37,177 nucleotides of DNA from positions 1-37,177 of the forward strand of contig JACAEK010000020.1 of NCBI GenBank assembly GCA_013388895.1, given 5' to 3'. The stretch is from Candidatus Bathyarchaeota archaeon. GTDB lineage: Archaea; Thermoproteota; Bathyarchaeia; Bathyarchaeales; Bathycorpusculaceae. Every line of letters starts with the position of its first letter. Positions within the stretch are counted from its first letter, which is position 1. The position numbers were made by a program, and so were the translations under genes. Positions 1-7,835 of the stretch are shown in pieces. The notes beneath the pieces were generated by a model. The model was not told the DNA's origin, ran no database searches, and worked only from the letters and a program-made list of their open reading frames with translations.

Positions 1-186
1 CATTCCAGGAGTCTCCACCTATCTGAAATTAGCCCCAGTTTCCCGGGGTTGTTTCCGTCCCAAGGGCAGGTTAGCCACGTGTTACTGAGCTGTATGCCGC
101 GCCTCCAACATGGCTTAGAGGCGCACGACTAGCATGTCTTAGTCCCATCCCGATAGCAGTGGGGTCCGGCAGGATAAACCGGAGTT
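1..186 (-). rRNA. 16S rRNA, 5' portion (gene runs off the left edge)
   Basis: Read on the minus strand, the segment begins near 186 with AACTCCGGTTTATCCTGCC, the archaeal 16S start, followed by the usual GGACC, GACTAAGCCATG-like and AACACGTGG blocks of the 5' domain. One base in the universal forward-primer region reads TTT where most archaea have TTG. Only the first ~186 nt lie in the window; the rest of the rRNA operon continues to the left. Confidence 0.97.
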
Positions 187-446
187 AAAATAGCTCCTAG
201 TTAATCACAAGCCAGATACTGTTATTTTTTTTGTACAGCTACAAAGCTGACTGGATTTGGAGGGAAATTATCCATTAACGCTGAAGCCCAATTCAGACCT
301 AACGCATGATTAGCATGTCAGGTCCACATGTTTGTCCCCGCAACTGGAGGTCAACCATCCTCATCCTTTAGGGCGACTGTGCGCCTTTATAGTTGGGGTT
401 GAGCCGCCGCCGTAAAATTGCGGGGCTAGTTTTCATTCGCCAAAAT
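187..446 (-). other. 16S rRNA leader
   Basis: This stretch has no gene. It lies between the predicted rRNA start (~446) and the 16S 5' end and is GC-richer than nearby spacers. It holds several inverted repeats expected of a processed leader: TTCATT/AATGAA at 432-449, and GACCT/AGGTC at 296-324 enclosing a second CATG/CATG pair. The partner strand of the processing stem would lie beyond the 16S gene, outside the window, so a bulge-helix-bulge site cannot be confirmed. Confidence 0.6.
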
Positions 447-467
447 GAATCAGAAGGCGTCTTAACC

Positions 468-482
468 AATATAAATATTTCT
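468..482 (-). promoter_or_regulatory. rRNA operon promoter (BRE + TATA box)
   Basis: The minus strand reads AGAAATATTTATATT, with an A-rich BRE-like element directly before a TTTATATT box at 468-475. A start about 25 nt downstream (~446) gives a ~260-nt leader before 16S. It sits just past the stop of the HAD hydrolase gene, so rRNA transcription has its own promoter. Confidence 0.65.
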
Positions 483-514
483 TTTCGGTCCTAATATGTG
501 TTGCCTATATTGTC

Positions 515-1273
515 TTAACAGTCTTCAAGTATGTCTGGTAACTCTCTTAATCTTTTGATAACTCTGTCTGGATTATGTTTTACATCGTTTTCAGGAGGTT
601 TCCAGACAACTGTGTTTGGTGCATCTGTCAACGTGGTTTTTCTTCTGATAAGAATGGATTTCATTGCGACAGCTTTTGCGCCCTTAATATCCATGCTGGG
701 TGTATCGCCCACAAAAACGGCTTCAGAGGGGCATACTTTCAATTTTCTTAACGCTCTTTGAAAGATTTCTGGACTAGGCTTTCGCCTATTTATGTCTCCT
801 GAAATTACAATGATGGCGAAAAATTTTTTTAAATCAAATTTGTCCAACAGATTTCGGACGCAATCTGGGATGGCAAAATTCGAAACCATTCCGAGTCTGT
901 ATTTTCCGTGAAGTTTTTGTAGAACATCGAGGGTATCATCATCTAAGCACACGTAGCACGCGAATTCTTTGGCGAAGGCGTCAGTTGCCTCAGCCGCCAC
1001 TTTACTAGAAGCGCTATAATTGTATCCAAGTCTATTCAGCGTTTGAGAAATGCGTGTGTTGAAATGTGGTTCTTCCAGAGTCTCAGCAGATTTGGCATAA
1101 AGTTCGTCGCGAACCTCAAAGTACACGCGTTTAAAATTTTCAAAATCCGTTTCAATGCCGTTCTTGACCAAGTTTTCATGGAGCTTTCGTAATGAAGGTT
1201 CGTAGAACTCTTCACCTTTTTTGATTAGTAGCAGAGTATCAAATAAGTCAAACAGTACTGCTTTGACCTTCAA
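515..1273 (-). CDS. HAD-superfamily hydrolase (phosphatase-like)
   Basis: A 252-residue soluble HAD phosphohydrolase. Motif I is FDLFDTL (nucleophile Asp9), motif II VSNF near 131, motif III the Lys of RRKPSPEIF near 164, and motif IV VFVGDTPSMDIKGA near 187-200. The residue two after the nucleophile is Phe rather than Asp, as in many DxFDTL-type subfamily I members, so dephosphorylation of a small phosphate ester is likely but the substrate is unknown. A helical cap lies between motifs I and II. The start is TTG, chosen because GAGGG stands 7 nt upstream. It is transcribed towards the rRNA operon and lies 59 bp after the glycosyltransferase gene on the same strand. Confidence 0.85.
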   Translation of the reverse strand: MKVKAVLFDLFDTLLLIKKGEEFYEPSLRKLHENLVKNGIETDFENFKRVYFEVRDELYAKSAETLEEPHFNTRISQTLNRLGYNYSASSKVAAEATDAFAKEFACYVCLDDDTLDVLQKLHGKYRLGMVSNFAIPDCVRNLLDKFDLKKFFAIIVISGDINRRKPSPEIFQRALRKLKVCPSEAVFVGDTPSMDIKGAKAVAMKSILIRRKTTLTDAPNTVVWKPPENDVKHNPDRVIKRLRELPDILEDC

Positions 1274-1332
1274 TTTTTATCCCTCTAGACTGTCAAGTAG
1301 GCTGAACTTAAAACGGTTTTTGCAATGAATGA

Positions 1333-2745
1333 TTAAAAATGTTTGCTTTTGTCATCTATTCTTGTGTGCCAGTTTCCTCGGTCGCCTAGAAGATATTTGA
1401 AAGTGCTGGTTAAACGTGTGAGTATGTTGATAAGCCTTAAGATTGGATAGAAAGGTGTGTAGAAGAGCAAGACTCTGTAATTGTGTCTATGATAGGCGTA
1501 TTTTAGAGCTATTGTCTGATTTATGGCACCTATGAGTAAGCTGTAAGGCAAGAAAATCAGTAAGTTAAGGACAAAAAGAATAGGGTCTGGTGCGAACCAG
1601 AAGAGGAATGGAACCGCAAGCATTGCGGCTAAATCGATGAACGCTCCGAAGTACTCAAAAATGTAGCAATACCATATTAGCAAAGTCAACCATGATTTTT
1701 TTAGAAGCAAATCTTTGTGGATGCTTGATGTGTTATGTAACCAGCCTGTGAACCATCTTAGGCGCTGATTCCATAAAGCGTTGAACGAAACTGGGACTAT
1801 TGTTGAGCTTGTGGCAACGCTGACGTAGCCTACATTTGCTTTTCTCTTGTGCATTTCTAATGTAATCTCTAAATCTTCGGTGACTGAGCGAAGATTTTTT
1901 TCAAATAGGATTTCGCGTAGCACATTGGCATTGTATACGCCAATGGCTCCGGAGACGACCAAGACATTATTGCCTAATGATTGTGCACATCGTGTTATTC
2001 CTAAGCCTTGACTGTACTCGAGTTGCTGTAAAACCATGTAGGGGTTTACTTCGTAATCGCCGTCTGCCGGATGCACGTAGCCAGTTACTGCTTTCTTTCC
2101 ATTCAGAAGCATGTAATCCACTAGCTTTAGAAGGGTTTCAGGCATCCAGTAAGAATCTGCGTCTACGATGGCTATGAGGTTGCCTAAAGCACTGTCCACG
2201 CCAGTTTTGATTGCCTCTATTTTGCCTAGGTTTGCCGAGTGTCTAACGACTTTTCCACGTGTCTTCGGATTTTTTCGGCGGTTTAGTTCTATTGCTGCCC
2301 ATGCTATTTCGTATGTAAAATCGTGGCTTCCATCGTCTACTACTATGATTTCGCATATGCTGGGATACCTTTCTGCACATTTGAAAAGGCTGTGTATGCA
2401 ATGAGAAACATTTTTCTCTTCGTTATAGGCTGGGACAAGAAAAGAGACCATGGGGTACCATAATCGTTTAATCTTTTTGCTTTGTTGGATTCTGGCAAAT
2501 TTGGCAGCAACTGCCCAAATCCCGGCTATGCCTATGGCTAAAAACGTGTACCAACTATAAAAGAAGCGGATCGCTAATTGCCAAAGCCAGTCTGCCTCCT
2601 CACCCATGGTTGTGTAGCTAAAAGTCTGAGCTACAAGCCAATGTGCAAAAATGGGGAAAAAATACCATGAAATGAAGGCTAGAATAATGGGTACTAGAAA
2701 TGCCAAATAGGCAATGTGAAGACGCTTAGATAACCTTAATTTCAT
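1333..2745 (-). CDS. Membrane glycosyltransferase family 2 (processive type)
   Basis: A 470-residue integral membrane glycosyltransferase. Two N-terminal membrane helices (about 10-34 and 62-85) precede a GT2 domain with PMVSFLVPAYNEEKN, the nucleotide-binding VVDDGS, the metal-binding DADS, the catalytic SVTEDLE and a QRLRW motif. About three more helices follow at 355-445. This architecture matches poly-N-acetylglucosamine, cellulose and hyaluronan synthases, which polymerise a sugar and move it across the membrane. The polymer cannot be told from sequence. The start is ATG with only a weak purine stretch upstream. No partner deacetylase or export gene is next to it. A role in surface polysaccharide or glycolipid synthesis is inferred. 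Confidence 0.85.
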   Translation of the reverse strand: MKLRLSKRLHIAYLAFLVPIILAFISWYFFPIFAHWLVAQTFSYTTMGEEADWLWQLAIRFFYSWYTFLAIGIAGIWAVAAKFARIQQSKKIKRLWYPMVSFLVPAYNEEKNVSHCIHSLFKCAERYPSICEIIVVDDGSHDFTYEIAWAAIELNRRKNPKTRGKVVRHSANLGKIEAIKTGVDSALGNLIAIVDADSYWMPETLLKLVDYMLLNGKKAVTGYVHPADGDYEVNPYMVLQQLEYSQGLGITRCAQSLGNNVLVVSGAIGVYNANVLREILFEKNLRSVTEDLEITLEMHKRKANVGYVSVATSSTIVPVSFNALWNQRLRWFTGWLHNTSSIHKDLLLKKSWLTLLIWYCYIFEYFGAFIDLAAMLAVPFLFWFAPDPILFVLNLLIFLPYSLLIGAINQTIALKYAYHRHNYRVLLFYTPFYPILRLINILTRLTSTFKYLLGDRGNWHTRIDDKSKHF

Positions 2746-2910
2746 TGATAAACCTGTCCTCTACATGTTGAACTGGACTAGTCCCTCCCTTTCTCCAATA
2801 ATCAGCAAGCTTTCTCACAATAAAGCAAGTATTCCCATGTGAGCAATATTCTTAAACTGCAAACATGCACTTTGCTAACAGAACGCATACATATTTCGGA
2901 ATTCAAAAAC

Positions 2911-2920
2911 GCATAAATAT
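2911..2920 (+). promoter_or_regulatory. Probable TATA box of the membrane-bound regulator gene
   Basis: The sequence GCATAAATAT lies 46-55 bp before the ATG at 2966. It would start transcription near 2942 and leave a ~24-nt leader carrying GGTG. No other good TATA match lies in this 220-bp divergent spacer. Confidence 0.4.
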
Positions 2921-2965
2921 CCACCCTAAAACATAGTTTCCAATGATCATGGTGAAGCTTTTCAA

Positions 2966-3757
2966 ATGGAAGACTTATCACGGTACTACACATTGCTTAG
3001 AGACCCCGCACGCCGAAAGATAATTGAAATTTTAGGCGTTCAAGAAAAAATCGGATTTAAAGAATTAAAAGAACTTTTAGGTTTAGGCGTGGGCACAGTT
3101 TATTATCATTTAGACATGCTTTCTGACTTCATAGCGCAAGACAAGCAACGAAAATATAAGCTGAATGATCGGGGGCAGATGCTTTATAGAATTTTGAAGG
3201 ACGGGAGCGTTCCTGCTGCACTGGAAATGAGCGAAGCTTTCAGTCATCGCATTGCCAAGTGGCTCTTCCTTTCACCTGTTTTTGCTAAAACTTCGAAGCC
3301 GCTGAATCTTTTGCCAGTTTCGGTGGCCATCTTATTCATTGGCGCAGTGGGCACGGCGTATGCAGAACTTGACTCTGCGCTTTTCTTTTATTTTCCATAT
3401 TCGGTCTACAATTTCACTAGTATGATGGCGCTCTACTTTTTCAATTGGATTGGCTTTTTCCTGTTTGTGGAATTATCCACTTTTCTTCTGTATCACCGTA
3501 TAGGAAACGACCTTCAGCTTTTTACATGTCTGGGTTTGGCAGCTTTTCCAATGGCAATTTTTCCATACATATACTTGTTCATGTCAAATGCATACTCTCA
3601 GTATGTCCTGCTTATTCTGCAGATTTGGAGCGTTCTACTCGTTTCAGCTGCATGCTGCTTTGGAAAAGGTTTGAGACTTGATAAAGCCATAGTAATAAGT
3701 CTAACAGCCATATACCTAAACATAGCAGTGCTATTTATACTGGGGCGTTTTGCCTAG
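2966..3757 (+). CDS. Membrane-anchored winged-helix transcription regulator
   Basis: A 263-residue protein. Residues 1-80 are an ArsR-like winged helix: DPARRKIIEIL, then FKELKELLGLGVGTVYYHL as recognition helix, then a basic wing (QDKQRKYKLNDRG). The remainder is hydrophobic with about five membrane helices, near 111-131, 147-175, 184-207, 211-234 and 240-262. It resembles one-component archaeal regulators in which the DNA-binding domain is tethered to a membrane sensor. The ATG at 2966 has GGTG 11 nt upstream. It is divergent from the glycosyltransferase gene and may control it or the secreted-protein gene downstream, though neither is shown. The ligand is unknown. Confidence 0.75.
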   Translation: MEDLSRYYTLLRDPARRKIIEILGVQEKIGFKELKELLGLGVGTVYYHLDMLSDFIAQDKQRKYKLNDRGQMLYRILKDGSVPAALEMSEAFSHRIAKWLFLSPVFAKTSKPLNLLPVSVAILFIGAVGTAYAELDSALFFYFPYSVYNFTSMMALYFFNWIGFFLFVELSTFLLYHRIGNDLQLFTCLGLAAFPMAIFPYIYLFMSNAYSQYVLLILQIWSVLLVSAACCFGKGLRLDKAIVISLTAIYLNIAVLFILGRFA

Positions 3758-4179
3758 AAATTTCTGAACTCCTTACGAACATTTTTCCAGTTCTAAAGAG
3801 AGCCATACGCTGTTGTTTTGCCTCGGTTTAAACAATTATTCATATCTTTTTAGGTACAAGGGCTGGCTTGCTTTTTCTTTCCCTTTTTCTCTGGACATTT
3901 TCCTGGATTTTGCGGCTTTCTCAAGTTCAGATTCCAATTATACCTACCATGTGTTATTAATTAGCCATTAACATATCTAACTTCTGAAGCTCTAATCAAT
4001 ATGCTGAAACAATATCTAGCAAACTGGAAAATTGGCTTCAAAGCTTAACCTGAATATGACTAAGAGGGTTTCGAAGCACAAGTTCTATCTTTCTAGAACT
4101 TCTAACAAGCAATATTCGAGTTTTTTCGAAACGATTTTCTTAATAAACCGCTTTACATAGTTATTTTCGGTGAAAAACC
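3758..4179. other. 422-bp spacer with inverted repeats
   Basis: I see no coding sequence here. There is a perfect inverted repeat with 8-bp arms, AAGTTCTA at 4080-4087 and TAGAACTT at 4094-4101, and a second, TTCGA at 4115-4119 and TCGAA at 4126-4130. Both lie within 100 bp of the GTG start at 4180 and could be regulator sites. TTAATAAACC near 4139 is a possible weak TATA element. Confidence 0.5.
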
Positions 4180-5556
4180 GTGAAAATTGAAAGAAATCAG
4201 ATATTTGCTCTGAGTTTAGCATTGCTTCTAACGCTACCAGTAATAGCAATCGCCTCACCAACCGCGAATGCTGATGACTCAGAAGATATTCAAGGGTTAC
4301 ATGTACAAGTTGACAATAATTGGAAGGGCGTGTGGTACAAGTTTGAAACTCCTTTAATAACATTGATTTTCCCTGCAAGTGGAAAGAAACCCATGTTCTT
4401 ATGGTGGTACACCGACGATAACAGCTCAATATATGTGGTGAAATTCAAGGGAGTGATAGAGTACTTAACGTTTGATCTGCCATACTATGATAGACGCTAT
4501 CCAGCTGATAACTTAACCATTAATCAGACGTTAAGTAATGAATACATTGAACCAAAACTAGGCAGCCTTCATGAGCAACTAAGTGAGACCATAAAGAAAA
4601 CCATAAGGCAGAATCTCTTGTCCTGGCTGGCTGGTCTTCACTCGCCTTATCTGCCATTCAGCGCCTGCACTTGGGAACTAACTGGTCCTGAACTTGTATC
4701 TAACGGCAATGTTTCTTATTGGTCGTTTAACTTTACACTGAAAACAGTTCCAATGCCTCGCCTTGCATTCGCTGAGAATAACATACAGATTAGATGCAGG
4801 TTCTATAATACAAGCGCCACAGAAACACCTGATCCAAGCCATCCTGAATACAATTACACAGTAGCTGCTGGACAGTTAAAGTTCGACTTTGTTGTTAGCA
4901 ATTGGGAGTGGAACATAGATAAACTCAAAGATTTTGCAGATTGGCTCGAAATGAATCATCCGAATCTGGATATTACAATACCCACTTACAAAACAGGTCT
5001 TGCCTTATGGATTAACATGGCATCAATAAAACTTGAAGACATAAGCTATGCAGAGAACGAAATTCAAAGTCAGTCTCAAGAAACAGTTGAGACGCAATCG
5101 CAAATGCAAGCTGCAAGCATAAATGACGAATACTACCCAGTTACCGCAAACAAAACACAAAGTGAATATGAAAGACAAGTGCGCGTAACCAGTCGCTTTA
5201 GAAATCACTCAAGGGTGCAATATGCAAATGTCAAAGGAAACATTTCAGGCTTCCTTGAATTTGTGCCATGGGCAAGGCTTCTAAACACGACAGGCGATAC
5301 TGTTGACTACGTGAATGTTACCGCATCATACATCGCTGCTGGGGCTCATTTAAGATTGTTCATTTGCTACCCATACTTCGGCAACTACACTTTGGAACAC
5401 GACCCCACAATAGGACTTGCATCAGCTCCCTCGATTCCAATGCTTGTAGCACCAGTTCTTCTGGCAATTCTGATTGGTGCAACAATTACTATAGCTGTTG
5501 CAGTCGCCGCTATTAGATTGCAAAAGAAACCAGTCAACATCGTAAACGTTCAATAA
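4180..5556 (+). CDS. Secreted, membrane-anchored glycoprotein of unknown function
   Basis: A 458-residue protein not assigned to a known family. A signal peptide (1-31, hydrophobic core ALSLALLLTLPVIAIA, likely cleaved after ASPTANA) precedes a ~390-residue extracellular region rich in Trp, Tyr and about a dozen N-x-S/T sequons, suggesting N-glycosylation. A Gln/Ser-rich low-complexity stretch lies near 290-310. One membrane helix (about 421-445) and a short basic tail (RLQKK) end the chain, giving a type I topology. The GTG start has GGTG 7 nt upstream. The gene follows the membrane-bound regulator. It could be a cell-envelope or binding protein; no catalytic motif is visible. Confidence 0.75.
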   Translation: MKIERNQIFALSLALLLTLPVIAIASPTANADDSEDIQGLHVQVDNNWKGVWYKFETPLITLIFPASGKKPMFLWWYTDDNSSIYVVKFKGVIEYLTFDLPYYDRRYPADNLTINQTLSNEYIEPKLGSLHEQLSETIKKTIRQNLLSWLAGLHSPYLPFSACTWELTGPELVSNGNVSYWSFNFTLKTVPMPRLAFAENNIQIRCRFYNTSATETPDPSHPEYNYTVAAGQLKFDFVVSNWEWNIDKLKDFADWLEMNHPNLDITIPTYKTGLALWINMASIKLEDISYAENEIQSQSQETVETQSQMQAASINDEYYPVTANKTQSEYERQVRVTSRFRNHSRVQYANVKGNISGFLEFVPWARLLNTTGDTVDYVNVTASYIAAGAHLRLFICYPYFGNYTLEHDPTIGLASAPSIPMLVAPVLLAILIGATITIAVAVAAIRLQKKPVNIVNVQ

Positions 5557-5558
5557 CC

Positions 5559-5576
5559 TTCTTTTTTTCTTTTTAT
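5559..5576 (+). terminator. T-rich terminator after the secreted-protein gene
   Basis: Immediately after the stop codon comes a run of T with only single C interruptions (CTTTTTTTCTTTTTA), the usual oligo-U form of archaeal termination. No stable hairpin is needed or seen. Confidence 0.5.
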
Positions 5577-5605
5577 AGTTTTTATGTCGTTAGTGAAAAT
5601 AAAAG

Positions 5606-5629
5606 TTTATATTGTGTATTGCTATACAC
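5606..5629 (+). promoter_or_regulatory. TATA box followed by an inverted repeat
   Basis: TTTATATT at 5606-5613 is followed directly by GTGTAT-TGCT-ATACAC (5614-5629), a perfect 6-bp inverted repeat lying between the TATA box and the expected transcript start (~5636). A protein bound here would block polymerase loading, so it is a good repressor-site candidate for the 38-residue ORF that follows. Confidence 0.5.
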
Positions 5630-5648
5630 TATATAGGAGTTTGAAACA

Positions 5649-5765
5649 TTGACTGTGCACTTAAAAGATGAGGATGTTCGTTGGCGGGTTATTAAGGCGA
5701 TGCTTGACGAGTTTCCAGTTTTGAGGGTTAGAGTTAAGAAATATCTTAAAGAAAAGAGGAATTAA
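5649..5765 (+). CDS. Small basic ORF, 38 residues, unknown
   Basis: A short reading frame, TTG start, encoding MTVHLKDEDVRWRVIKAM and then a strongly basic, probably helical tail (VRVKKYLKEKRN). Support comes from the spacing: a clear TATA box at 5606, GGAG at 5636-5639 placed 9 nt before the TTG, and a T-rich run straight after the stop. No family is recognised. The charged helical pattern and the operator-like repeat in its promoter suggest a small DNA-binding or regulatory peptide, but this is a guess. Its 3' end faces the winged-helix gene at 5775. Confidence 0.5.
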   Translation: MTVHLKDEDVRWRVIKAMLDEFPVLRVRVKKYLKEKRN

Positions 5766-5774
5766 ACTCTTTTT

Positions 5775-6122
5775 TTAGTTTCTTTTGAGAAGATGTGGAG
5801 GCGGAATTTTGACGTTGTTTTTTATGTGGTCGTTTTCTTCTTTGAGAAGTTCTGTTATTTCACGGTAGCGTTGGAGGAAGCTTAAGCCCTTTTCGGTTGC
5901 TTTGTAAATGTCTTTGTCATTGAGAAGGTTTTTTTCTATGAGTTCGTTTTTTATCATGAACCCCAAGTATTCATTAAGTTGTGTGAAGCTTAGGTTTGCA
6001 CGGTACATGATTTGTGTTTTTAGGACACCCTCTTTCACTATTTCCAATATTTCTGCTACTATATAGAGTTTGTCTCTTCTTTTTGAAGAAGCAGATACAC
6101 CATTTGCGCCCCAAGGATGCAT
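5775..6122 (-). CDS. Winged-helix transcriptional regulator (archaeal HTH_45-like)
   Basis: A 115-residue cytoplasmic protein. After a short leader the core KRRDKLYIVAEILEIVKEG, then TQIMYRANLSFTQLNEYLGFM as the helix-turn-helix and LIEKNLLNDKDIYKATEKG as the wing, matches the small archaeal winged-helix family usually called HTH_45. Such proteins are typically dimeric one-domain regulators. The ATG at 6122 has GAGG about 10 nt upstream. A later start near the KRRDKL segment would also give a complete domain. It is divergent from the metallophosphoesterase gene and convergent with the 38-residue ORF. Its targets are unknown. Confidence 0.8.
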   Translation of the reverse strand: MHPWGANGVSASSKRRDKLYIVAEILEIVKEGVLKTQIMYRANLSFTQLNEYLGFMIKNELIEKNLLNDKDIYKATEKGLSFLQRYREITELLKEENDHIKNNVKIPPPHLLKRN

Positions 6123-6281
6123 TTTCTATATTCCTCTTTTAGAACAGTTTTCTATAGTAGGAAGAGGTTTGGAGCGTTTTAAATGGTGTTTCGCTTGTTT
6201 TAGTATGTCAAATAGCGAAATATTCTCTAGAACAAACTTCTATATGCTGGAAACGTTAGAGAGTTATAAAGGTGGAATGAA

Positions 6282-6779
6282 GTGTTGATAGGGTTAATCA
6301 GTGATACGCATGATCGTTTACCAATCATAGAAGAAGCGATAAAACGATTGAACGAGGCTAACGTGGAGCTTGTGCTTCATGCAGGCGATTATGTAGCGCC
6401 TTTTGTTATTCCAAAGTTTAAGGATTTAAAGGCGAAACTGATTGGGGTTTTTGGCAACAATGACGGCGACCATGAGCTTCTGAAGAAACGCTTCAATGAG
6501 AACAAGAACTTGGAGATTCGCGGACGCTTTGCCGTGATACAAGTTGACGGCTTAAAAATTGCCTTGTTGCATGGTGATGAAGAAGAGCTTTTGGAGGCTT
6601 TGATAGAAAGCGGAGGATTTGACGTGGTTGTTCACGGACACGCGCATACTGCTGGCGCCTGTCGTAGAGGCAAAACGTTAGTTATAAATCCGGGCGAAGT
6701 GTGCGGATATTTAAGTGGTAAATCTACCATGGCGTTGTTCGACACAATTAAGCGAGAAGCAGAAGTAATAGAACTATAG
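6282..6779 (+). CDS. YfcE/MJ0936-type metallophosphoesterase
   Basis: A 165-residue phosphodiesterase of the YfcE/MJ0936 family, a compact calcineurin-like fold with two metal ions. All metal motifs are visible: SDTHD (residues 7-11), HAGDYV (34-39), GNNDGD, LLHGDE and VVHGHAHTAGA. The length is the family's usual ~160-170 residues. Members cleave phosphodiesters such as bis-pNPP in vitro and the physiological substrate is generally unknown. The start is GTG with AGGTGG 7 nt upstream. It is a single gene ending at a GC-rich hairpin (6796-6828). Confidence 0.9.
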   Translation: MLIGLISDTHDRLPIIEEAIKRLNEANVELVLHAGDYVAPFVIPKFKDLKAKLIGVFGNNDGDHELLKKRFNENKNLEIRGRFAVIQVDGLKIALLHGDEEELLEALIESGGFDVVVHGHAHTAGACRRGKTLVINPGEVCGYLSGKSTMALFDTIKREAEVIEL

Positions 6780-6795
6780 ACCAAATCTAATTTGT

Positions 6796-6828
6796 GGGGG
6801 GTCTTGTTCTCGAAGCGCTCGGCCCCCC
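6796..6828. other. GC-rich hairpin between convergent genes
   Basis: GGGGGGTC at 6796-6803 pairs with GGCCCCCC at 6821-6828 (8 bp, one G-U) around a 17-nt loop, in AT-rich surroundings. It sits between two converging genes and is followed by TTATAAATAG, itself a good TATA-like sequence. It may act as a bidirectional terminator or belong to a small RNA; neither is established. Confidence 0.45.
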
Positions 6829-6884
6829 TTATAAATAGATTGAATCAAAGCTTTGACTGGCAAGATGTCTCTAAAGCGAATTGG

Positions 6885-7817
6885 TTAGAAAAAGTCTAGG
6901 CTTGTTAGGTAGAATTTTTCGCCATACGTCTTTTTGAATGATGCCTTAGCGTTTAGCGGTTTAACCATTAGTATTGAGTGGCTTTTCTTCTGAATCATGT
7001 AGCCTCGAGACTTGTAAACCTCAAGTAATGTGTCGTCGAAAACTGCGCGGTCATAAATGAGGTCTTTTGATTTCTCTTCCACGCACTCCACTAACCTGTT
7101 CATTGCTTGCGCGTCTGAAGCTGCAAGCTCTCGAATCCATGTTCCCCTTATCCACGTTCCACCCACATTGGTTTTGAATATGACATAGCCATCTTTGGTG
7201 ATGATGCAATCTTTGGGTGAAAGACTTTCTAGTCTTCGAGTTGTCTTCATGTAAGCCTTATCGCGTACAACAAAACCCGCTTTTGATTCCACGTATTTGT
7301 TATATACTTTCAGAATTTGGTCCAAATCCAACTTCATATTTTTCTTCTTTTTAGTTTGCTTGGCTTTTTTGGGCATTAATATTTTGTGGGCTGTTGGTCT
7401 TTCAAGCCAATCTACATAACCCAGTTTCTCGTACATTGCATGCGCTACGATTGTGCGACTTGTCCAGAGAAACGAAAACCTATAATCCTTCTCCGTGAAA
7501 TACTGATGCGCAGCATTCATCAAAGCTGTGGAAACTCCCTTTTTGACATGGCTTGGCAAGGTGGCGACACCATAAACACCGCCAACATGTCCTATGCTTC
7601 CATCCAGCGTGCGAGTAGTCATATCCATAACTCCTACGCTGCCAATCACATTACCTCTTTCGACTGCGAAGAAACCCATTGGGCTGTCTTTCAACCTTGG
7701 GTCCAGTTTCGCAAGAGTTTCGAACGTTCTTGGATTGAACGTCCAGCCGAAAGCGTGATCCAACAATGGCAGAAGACTGTTCTTTGACTCTAATTCTTTG
7801 TAAGTTAAAATCTTCAT
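6885..7817 (-). CDS. GNAT-family acetyltransferase with C-terminal extension
   Basis: About 310 residues. Residues ~1-145 are a GNAT domain: GFFAVERGNVIGSVGVMD (beta4), then VYGVATLPSHVKKGVSTALM with the acetyl-CoA loop and helix, then AMYEKLGYVDW. A lysine-rich linker (KKAKQTKKKKNMK) leads to a second domain of ~150 residues, the arrangement of Eis-like or two-domain GNAT proteins. The acceptor substrate is unknown. ATG at 7817 is used, but a GTG two codons upstream (7823) lies closer to a GAGAG. The C-terminal half contains a small tandem duplication, GTWIRGTWIR. It is last in a leftward run with the next GNAT gene 12-18 bp upstream. Confidence 0.8.
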   Translation of the reverse strand: MKILTYKELESKNSLLPLLDHAFGWTFNPRTFETLAKLDPRLKDSPMGFFAVERGNVIGSVGVMDMTTRTLDGSIGHVGGVYGVATLPSHVKKGVSTALMNAAHQYFTEKDYRFSFLWTSRTIVAHAMYEKLGYVDWLERPTAHKILMPKKAKQTKKKKNMKLDLDQILKVYNKYVESKAGFVVRDKAYMKTTRRLESLSPKDCIITKDGYVIFKTNVGGTWIRGTWIRELAASDAQAMNRLVECVEEKSKDLIYDRAVFDDTLLEVYKSRGYMIQKKSHSILMVKPLNAKASFKKTYGEKFYLTSLDFF

Positions 7818-7835
7818 TTGCACTGCTTCTCTCGT

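Noticed and set aside
2802-2993. 63-codon minus-strand frame across the regulator promoter
   Set aside because: Overlaps the start and TATA box of the winged-helix gene; no ribosome site or domain-like sequence.
4085-4429. Open frame on the minus strand overlapping the start of the secreted-protein gene
   Set aside because: No family features, and it opposes a gene with signal peptide, TM anchor and ribosome site.
6070-6288. 72-codon plus-strand frame ahead of the metallophosphoesterase
   Set aside because: Runs antisense to the start of the winged-helix gene and has no recognisable domain; the region is the promoter spacer of two divergent genes.
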